Assembly (NCBI GenBank): GCA_946405515.1 | Contig: CAMJHM010000018.1 | Span: 1 to 34,192, forward strand | Direction of reading: 5' to 3' | DNA: 34,192 nt | Origin: an uncultured Fibrobacter sp. | GTDB lineage: Bacteria; Fibrobacterota; Fibrobacteria; Fibrobacterales; Fibrobacteraceae | Part shown: piece after piece, positions 30,301-34,192 of the stretch | Numbering within the stretch: the stretch's first letter is position 1 | How the letters are laid out: each line of letters begins with the position of its first letter | Notes under the pieces: model-generated | Database searches by the model: none | Told to the model about the DNA's origin: nothing | The model's input: the letters and a program-made list of their open reading frames with translations, nothing else | Position numbers and translations under genes: made by a program

Positions 30301-30819
30301 ATGGAACTGACACCATTGGACATCCGAAATCAAACTTTCCACAAGAAAAATTTCGGCGGAGTCGACGCGGACGAGGTCAAAGCATTCCTAGAGACTGCCG
30401 CCGTCGCCTTTGAACAGATGTCAAGAGACCGCACCGACCTGACCGAACGGCTCAAGATTGCGGAACAACGCGTAAACTATTACAAGCAAATCGAGAAGAC
30501 CATCCAGGACGCAGTCGTCACCATGCAAAAGACGGTAGACGAAGTCAAAGCGACTGCCGAAAAAGAAGCAGAAATCATCATCGCCGAAGCCAAAGCCAGG
30601 GCAACCCGCGAAGTGGAAAACACCAAGCGCGAGGCCGAAAACCTCCGCATGGAAATCGAGCAGCTGAAGCAGCTCCGCAGCAACTACTTTATCCGTTGCC
30701 GCGCACTCATCCGTGGCCAGGAAGAACTCCTGGAAGCCATGGAAACCGACCAACGCGAACTGGAAGCCATGTCTCCGAAGGAGCCCACCAACGCTCCGAT
30801 CGGGAATGTTCTGGCATAG
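30301..30819 (+). CDS. divIVA: DivIVA-domain protein
   Basis: A 172-residue cytosolic coiled-coil protein. It opens with the DivIVA signature: MELTPLDIRNQTFHKKNFGG, then DADEVKAFLE. A long helix of heptads follows to about residue 155 (YKQIEKTIQDAVVTMQKTVDEV, EIIIAEAKARATREVENTKREAE). DivIVA proteins recognise negatively curved membrane at poles and septa and recruit partners. GGAAGG lies 9 bases before the ATG. The frame extends 34 codons further but through AT-rich leader DNA. It is the first gene of a likely operon with the YggU-like and GGDEF genes. The Gram-negative setting is less usual than the classical Gram-positive one. Confidence 0.88.
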   Translation: MELTPLDIRNQTFHKKNFGGVDADEVKAFLETAAVAFEQMSRDRTDLTERLKIAEQRVNYYKQIEKTIQDAVVTMQKTVDEVKATAEKEAEIIIAEAKARATREVENTKREAENLRMEIEQLKQLRSNYFIRCRALIRGQEELLEAMETDQRELEAMSPKEPTNAPIGNVLA

Positions 30820-30836
30820 GTGAGGAATATCGGGCC

Positions 30837-31061
30837 ATGCGCATCAACATCAAGGTCCATGCGCGGAGCAAACGTGACAGCATCACGGCCCTGCCCGACG
30901 GGAGTTTCAAGGTAGATGTCAAGGCCCCACCCGTAGACGGGGCGGCCAACGAAGCCATCTGCGAACTTGTTGCAAGCCACTTCAAAGTCCACAAAAGGGA
31001 CGTCGAAGTCGTGCTGGGGAGCACAAGCAACAAGAAGGTCATCGAAGTGCGAGGAAAGTGA
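30837..31061 (+). CDS. YggU/DUF167 family protein
   Basis: A 74-residue single-domain protein with the family pattern: INIKVHARSKRDSI at the start, FKVDVKAPPVDGAANEAICE in the middle, and VEVVLGSTSNKKVIEV at the end (usual form 'V..G..SR.K.v.i'). It is a small alpha/beta fold of unknown function, widespread in bacteria and often located near divIVA-like or ylm genes in Gram-positives. The start ATG at 30837 has GAGGAA about 10 bases upstream. Seventeen bases separate it from the divIVA stop. The frame extends upstream inside divIVA but without a proper start. Confidence 0.88.
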   Translation: MRINIKVHARSKRDSITALPDGSFKVDVKAPPVDGAANEAICELVASHFKVHKRDVEVVLGSTSNKKVIEVRGK

Positions 31062-31076
31062 CAGAAGGGAGAAGAC

Positions 31077-32675
31077 ATGAGAATACCTATTCACAGGAAA
31101 ATATTCGGGTTGTCGCTGTCCGGCTTGATCCTTTGTACCCTCTCGCTGGGAGGGCTGGCACTTTACTTCACCAGCGACATTCTGCAGAAGCGCTCGCAAG
31201 AATTCCTCCAGAACAGGCTCATTGTTGAACAGCACAAGATTGTTCCTCTCTTTACCGATATCGAGCATTTCGCAAACGGCATCGCCGCCCCCATCCTCAG
31301 CGACATTCCCTCGCTAGAAGCTCTCAAGCAAGAGAAATCCCGCAACGAGATTACAGAAAAAATCAACGACTACATCACGGCCTCGCTGGGCAACATCAAG
31401 AACGCAACCTCGGCTTACTTGCGGTACAATCCGGAACTTACGCCCCCCACCTCCGGGCTTTTCATCTCGAAAAATCCGGAAACCGGCGAATTCCAGAACA
31501 TGACCCCTACCGATCTTTCGAAATACGACTCGAGCGATACGGAGCACGTAGGCTGGTATTACCAACCTACCAAGGACGGGAAACCCACATGGTTACTTCC
31601 CTATCAAAACAAGAATATCAATGTCTACATGATTTCGTACGTTGTCCCACTCACCAAGTTCGACCAGGACATCGGCATCATCGGAATCGATCTGGATTTC
31701 AGCAACATTATCAAGTTCGTTTCGAGCATTAAAGTTTATCAAACTGGATACGCATTCCTCGAAGACGAAAACGGAAAAATCATCGTCCACCCTACGCTGA
31801 AACCAGGCAACATTCTCAAGCCTAAAAAAGGGTACCGTGCACTGCGCACACAGTTGCCGAACGGGATGTCCTTTGGCATTCGAGTTCCCGAAGCCGAAAT
31901 CAACGCAGAACGTTACAAACTCCTTGTGGAAATTTTCATCTTCGCAGTCTTCCTGCTAATCCTGTTCTCGTTCATATCGGCAATGGTGGCCTACTCCATC
32001 ACAAGGCCCATCCTCAACTTGACGGAAACGGCAAACAAACTGATTAGCGGCAACATGAAGGTGCAATTCAAGGTCGAGACCAACGACGAAATTGGCGACC
32101 TTTCTAAAAGTTTCCAGACAGCGAAAGACCACATGCAAGAATACCTTGGCCAAATCCAAGGGCTCGCCTACAGGGACTCGCTTACCGGCATACGCAACCG
32201 CACCGCTTACGACGCCTACTGCAAAGAAGTAGACACGAAAATAGCGAGCAAGCAACTGCGCGAGTTCGGCATCCTGGTTTGCAACCTCAACTACCTAAAG
32301 TCCATTAACGACAATTACGGGCACGACAACGGCAACGCCTATCTTGTCAACTGCTGCAAGTTGATATGCGACATTTTCTGTCATAGTCCAGTTTTCCGCA
32401 TCAGTGGCGATGAGTTCGTCGTCATTCTCATGGGCAACGACCTGCGGAACCGCGGCGACCTCATTACGCATATCAACAAGAAGATGAATGCATCGACCAC
32501 AGCCGAGAGCGCTTGGGAACGGTTGAGTATCGCATGCGGATATTCACTCAAGGACATCAACGACACAAGCGTCGCTATGGTCCAAAAGCGTGCCGAAAAA
32601 GAAATGTACCGAATCAAGAAAGAGATGAAGAATTCGCGGAAAGTCGACCACGAAAGCGGCTTGCTCCACCAATAA
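31077..32675 (+). CDS. Membrane sensor with dCache-like, HAMP and GGDEF domains; metal site substituted
   Basis: A 532-residue sensor protein. Transmembrane helix 1 spans about 10-32, followed by a periplasmic Cache-type sensor (33-280, with VGWYYQPTKDGKPTWLLPY and DIGIIGIDLDFS typical of dCache). Transmembrane helix 2 (about 283-307), HAMP (308-355, SITRPILNLTETANKL) and GGDEF (360-532) follow. The active loop reads SGDEF (443-447), a functional variant. However, the first metal-binding Asp of the 'DxDxFK' element is Asn403 (VCNLNYLKSIND), and GHDNGN replaces GHxxGD. No RxxD inhibitory site precedes SGDEF. It may be a weak diguanylate cyclase or a signal-binding relic. It begins 15 bases after the YggU gene, with AGAAGGGAGAAG before the ATG. 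Confidence 0.85.
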   Translation: MRIPIHRKIFGLSLSGLILCTLSLGGLALYFTSDILQKRSQEFLQNRLIVEQHKIVPLFTDIEHFANGIAAPILSDIPSLEALKQEKSRNEITEKINDYITASLGNIKNATSAYLRYNPELTPPTSGLFISKNPETGEFQNMTPTDLSKYDSSDTEHVGWYYQPTKDGKPTWLLPYQNKNINVYMISYVVPLTKFDQDIGIIGIDLDFSNIIKFVSSIKVYQTGYAFLEDENGKIIVHPTLKPGNILKPKKGYRALRTQLPNGMSFGIRVPEAEINAERYKLLVEIFIFAVFLLILFSFISAMVAYSITRPILNLTETANKLISGNMKVQFKVETNDEIGDLSKSFQTAKDHMQEYLGQIQGLAYRDSLTGIRNRTAYDAYCKEVDTKIASKQLREFGILVCNLNYLKSINDNYGHDNGNAYLVNCCKLICDIFCHSPVFRISGDEFVVILMGNDLRNRGDLITHINKKMNASTTAESAWERLSIACGYSLKDINDTSVAMVQKRAEKEMYRIKKEMKNSRKVDHESGLLHQ

Positions 32676-32697
32676 CATTTAACACTGGCAAAATTAT

Positions 32698-32713
32698 TTA
32701 GACAGTTGTCTAA
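32698..32713. promoter_or_regulatory. Palindrome TTAGACA-GT-TGTCTAA
   Basis: Two perfect 7-bp arms with a 2-base spacer lie just after the GGDEF gene, about 220 bases before the antitoxin gene. It could be an operator, or a stem of the GGDEF transcript end, but there is no U tract. Confidence 0.45.
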
Positions 32714-32743
32714 TTTGTAAAAAGACCTCCTTAAGAAAAAAAA

Positions 32744-32767
32744 CAAATTGTCATATTCTGACATTTG
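32744..32767. promoter_or_regulatory. Palindrome TGTCA-N5-TGACA upstream of the toxin-antitoxin pair
   Basis: TGTCA (32749-32753) and TGACA (32759-32763) with outer CAAA and TTTG arms. It shares the half-site TGTC/GACA with the palindrome at 32698-32713. A TATATT at 32775-32780 lies just downstream and may be a -10 box. Confidence 0.4.
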
Positions 32768-32887
32768 TTATTTATATATTTGTAACTGTTGGAAGTTTAA
32801 TCATTCCTGATTTTCAAGGGGATTTTTATGTGTTTTTTTGTTCCGAAACAGGCGAAAGTGAATGATTTTTAATACATTGTATTGCTC

Positions 32888-32919
32888 TTTTACTAAATTT
32901 TATGTATTTTTTAGTAAAA
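32888..32919. promoter_or_regulatory. Probable autoregulatory operator of the dinJ-yafQ pair
   Basis: Perfect 9-bp arms TTTTACTAA (32888-32896) and TTAGTAAAA (32911-32919) with a 14-base spacer. The right arm runs into the Shine-Dalgarno AAGGAG (32919-32924), so a bound repressor or an RNA hairpin would block translation start. Antitoxins of this family bind such dyads. Confidence 0.6.
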
Positions 32920-32930
32920 AGGAGCGCATT

Positions 32931-33215
32931 ATGGGAACCACAATGAATACAATCAGCGCAAGAATTGATTCAAAGCTCAAAACACAAGCCGAAAACCTGT
33001 TCGACCAACTCGGGATGAACATGTCAACGGCAATCACCGTTTTCTTGAAGCAGGTCGTCCGTCTACGCAAGATTCCTTTTGAAATTGCACTTGACACCCC
33101 AAACGACGAGACCATCGCCGCCATGACCGAAGCAAACGAAATTGCCAGCGGCAAGCGCAAGGCTAAATCTTACAAGAACGCAAACGCAATGATCAAGGAC
33201 ATTCTAAACGAATAA
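32931..33215 (+). CDS. dinJ: RelB/DinJ-family antitoxin
   Basis: A 94-residue antitoxin. The N-terminal ribbon-helix-helix reads TISARIDSKLKTQAENLFDQLGMNMSTAITVFLKQVV, the characteristic DinJ form with 'GMNMSTAITVFLKQ', and binds operator DNA. The C-terminal part (about 55-94, ALDTPNDETIAAMTEANEIASG) wraps and neutralises the toxin. The start ATG at 32931 has AAGGAG 6 bases upstream. The frame opens 23 codons earlier in AT-rich DNA but without a ribosome site. Its TAA stop overlaps the toxin start (TAATG), giving tight coupling. The AT-rich flank suggests acquisition by transfer. Confidence 0.93.
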   Translation: MGTTMNTISARIDSKLKTQAENLFDQLGMNMSTAITVFLKQVVRLRKIPFEIALDTPNDETIAAMTEANEIASGKRKAKSYKNANAMIKDILNE

Positions 33216-33490
33216 TGGAAATCAAGACCACATCAAAGTTCAGGAAGGATCTTAAGCAGGCAAAAAAGAAAGGGCTAAATATGGCCCTCCTGCAAAAGGT
33301 CGTTGATGATTTGGCGGCAGGGAAAAAGCTAGACGACCGGCACCATGACCACGCCCTCGTCGGCGATTGGGTTTCTTTTCGCGAATGCCACATTCAGCCG
33401 GACTGGCTGTTGATTTACAAGATTTCAGGCGACACGCTCATATTGACGCTAGCGCGAACAGGCTCGCACAGCGAGCTGTTTAGGAAATAG
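33215..33490 (+). CDS. yafQ: YafQ-family mRNA-interferase toxin
   Basis: A 91-residue RelE-superfamily ribosome-dependent endoribonuclease that halts translation. All YafQ catalytic positions are present: His46 (DHALVGDW), His59 and Asp63 (CHIQPDWLLIYK), Arg81, His85 and Phe89 (ARTGSHSELF). The toxin is therefore predicted active. It starts at the A of the overlapping TAATG. A strong terminator follows four bases after the stop. Role: stress response, plasmid-like maintenance or phage defence. The sequence alone does not decide. Confidence 0.93.
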   Translation: MEIKTTSKFRKDLKQAKKKGLNMALLQKVVDDLAAGKKLDDRHHDHALVGDWVSFRECHIQPDWLLIYKISGDTLILTLARTGSHSELFRK

Positions 33491-33493
33491 AAG

Positions 33494-33525
33494 AAGACCG
33501 CAGCGGTTAGGCTACGGTCTTTTTT
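33494..33525 (+). terminator. Rho-independent terminator of the toxin-antitoxin operon
   Basis: AAGACCG (33494-33500) pairs with CGGTCTT (33515-33521), extended inward by AGC/GCT across one unpaired base per side, then a run of T to 33525. Confidence 0.9.
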
Positions 33526-33534
33526 AATGCTGTT

Positions 33535-33598
33535 AGAGATTGCCACGGCCTTCGGCCTCGCAATGACAATGAGGCTATTCGCCCCTCGCCATGACATG
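33535..33598 (-). repeat. Two tandem copies of the dispersed TCATTGCGA-type repeat
   Basis: On the minus strand the second part reads TCATTGCGAGGCCGAAGGCC and runs to GGCAATCTCT, with core GGCC-GAA-GGCC (plus 33547-33557). The first part (33566-33598) contains GGGGCGAATAGCC, the same word as at 6-18. It fills the space between the toxin terminator and leuS. Confidence 0.7.
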
Positions 33599-33602
33599 CG
33601 GA

Positions 33603-34192
33603 TTATGCCGGCTTCACAACGATGTTGACCAGCTTACCCGGCACAACAATCGACTTGACAACCTGCATACCCTTCATGAACTCTTTAACGCGGTCGTTGT
33701 CCATGGCGAGCTTTTCCAAAGCGGCCTTGTCCATGTCCTTGGCGACACTTGCCTTGGCGCGGACCTTGCCGTTCACCTGGAACACGACTTCCACGGTGTT
33801 TTCCACAGCCTTGGAGTGGTCGGCTTCCGGCCAGGCGACGTTCGTGAGCGATTCGTTGTGACCGAGGATGCTCCACATTTCTTCGGCGATGTGCGGGGCA
33901 AACGGGTGCAGCAACTTCACGAACGTTTCACACGGTTCGCGGTAGCGCTTGTCCATCTTCATCATTTCGTTGTTGAAGATCATCAGCTGGCTAATCGCGG
34001 TGTTGAAGCTCATGTTTTCGATGTCGCTCGTGACCTTGATGACGGTCTGGTGCATCACCTTCTCGATAGCTTCGGGAGCAGTTTCATCCACAAAGACTGG
34101 GGCTTCGTCAGAATCGCCAACAACGGAACGCCAGGCGCGACCGAGGAAGCGGTTCATGCCTTCGATGCCCTTGGTCTGCCACGGCTTCACGG
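33603..34192 (-). CDS. leuS: Leucyl-tRNA synthetase, C-terminal part (partial)
   Basis: The last 195 or so codons of class I leucyl-tRNA synthetase, which charges tRNA-Leu. The visible part is the anticodon-binding helical domain (GIEGMNRFLGRAWR, HQTVIKVTSDIENMSFNTAISQLMIFNN, LLHPFAPHIAEEMW) and the C-terminal beta domain (VEVVFQVNGKVRAKASV, VVKSIVVPGKLVNIVV). The catalytic KMSKS motif and editing domain lie beyond the right edge. The frame remains open to 34192, so the gene is truncated by the window, not broken. It runs towards the toxin-antitoxin pair. Confidence 0.95.
   Translation of the reverse strand, partial: VKPWQTKGIEGMNRFLGRAWRSVVGDSDEAPVFVDETAPEAIEKVMHQTVIKVTSDIENMSFNTAISQLMIFNNEMMKMDKRYREPCETFVKLLHPFAPHIAEEMWSILGHNESLTNVAWPEADHSKAVENTVEVVFQVNGKVRAKASVAKDMDKAALEKLAMDNDRVKEFMKGMQVVKSIVVPGKLVNIVVKPA

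Noticed and set aside
32698-32767. LexA (SOS) boxes controlling dinJ-yafQ as in E. coli
   Set aside because: As I recall, the Fibrobacter LexA motif is of the TGCNC-N4-GTGCA type. Neither palindrome here fits it or the E. coli CTGT-N8-ACAG box.

Overview
This window most likely comes from a Fibrobacter chromosome (phylum Fibrobacterota, rumen or gut cellulose degraders). The strongest marker is a lipoprotein ending in a FISUMP domain (10602-11528), the 'Fibrobacter succinogenes major paralogous domain'. A secreted CE1-type esterase with a long Ser-rich linker, many Gram-negative outer-membrane proteins, fermentative acetate kinase and the general codon style agree. The identification is by recognition, not by a database search.

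Layout. 1-1840: shikimate-pathway dehydratase (aroD), a PtsN-like PTS IIA protein and tRNA-Val(CAC) with its own consensus promoter and terminator. 1920-4000: a TolC-type outer-membrane efflux protein, then a small heat-shock protein behind a near-perfect sigma-54 promoter. 4042-10130: envelope and secretion block with a CE1 esterase, two beta-barrel proteins, a GlmM-type phosphohexomutase and a BamA/Omp85-type barrel. 10141-13439: a stand-alone nuoA, the FISUMP lipoprotein and uvrC. 13538-15387: a cell-division block with a coiled-coil protein built on an exact 14-residue period, ZapA, and a probable 6S RNA directly downstream (as in proteobacterial zapA-ssrS), then a small periplasmic protein. 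15421-18774: a SIR2-like protein, a histidine phosphatase and acetate kinase, separated by repeat-rich DNA. 18879-26209: a 928-residue Ig/cadherin-like surface protein, ABC-F ATPase Uup with an upstream cupin, and a LysR regulator followed by a lipase-like hydrolase. 26210-28942: a structured leader and three lipoproteins, one collagen-like. 29090-32675: a LysR regulator, then a probable operon of DivIVA, a YggU/DUF167 protein and a membrane GGDEF protein with a substituted metal site. 32698-33525: a DinJ/YafQ toxin-antitoxin pair behind several palindromes. 33603-34192: the 3' part of leuS, running off the window.

The most unusual feature is not a gene. Many intergenic regions carry low-complexity DNA that resolves into arrays of a 7-bp period. 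The bases of the heptamers differ between arrays, but an AG (mostly TAG or GAG, CTA or CTC on the other strand) recurs every seven bases. Five arrays begin exactly at, or within, the stop codon of a gene, and all five stop codons are TAG. Because 7 is not a multiple of 3, a TAG every 7 bp places stops in all three frames. Embedded in or beside these arrays are tiny hairpins with loops TTC/GAA, TAAA or TGC. At one locus four different hairpin cores sit between the same flanks, GAGGTC and TTTGAG. This combination is the best candidate here for an undescribed element family.
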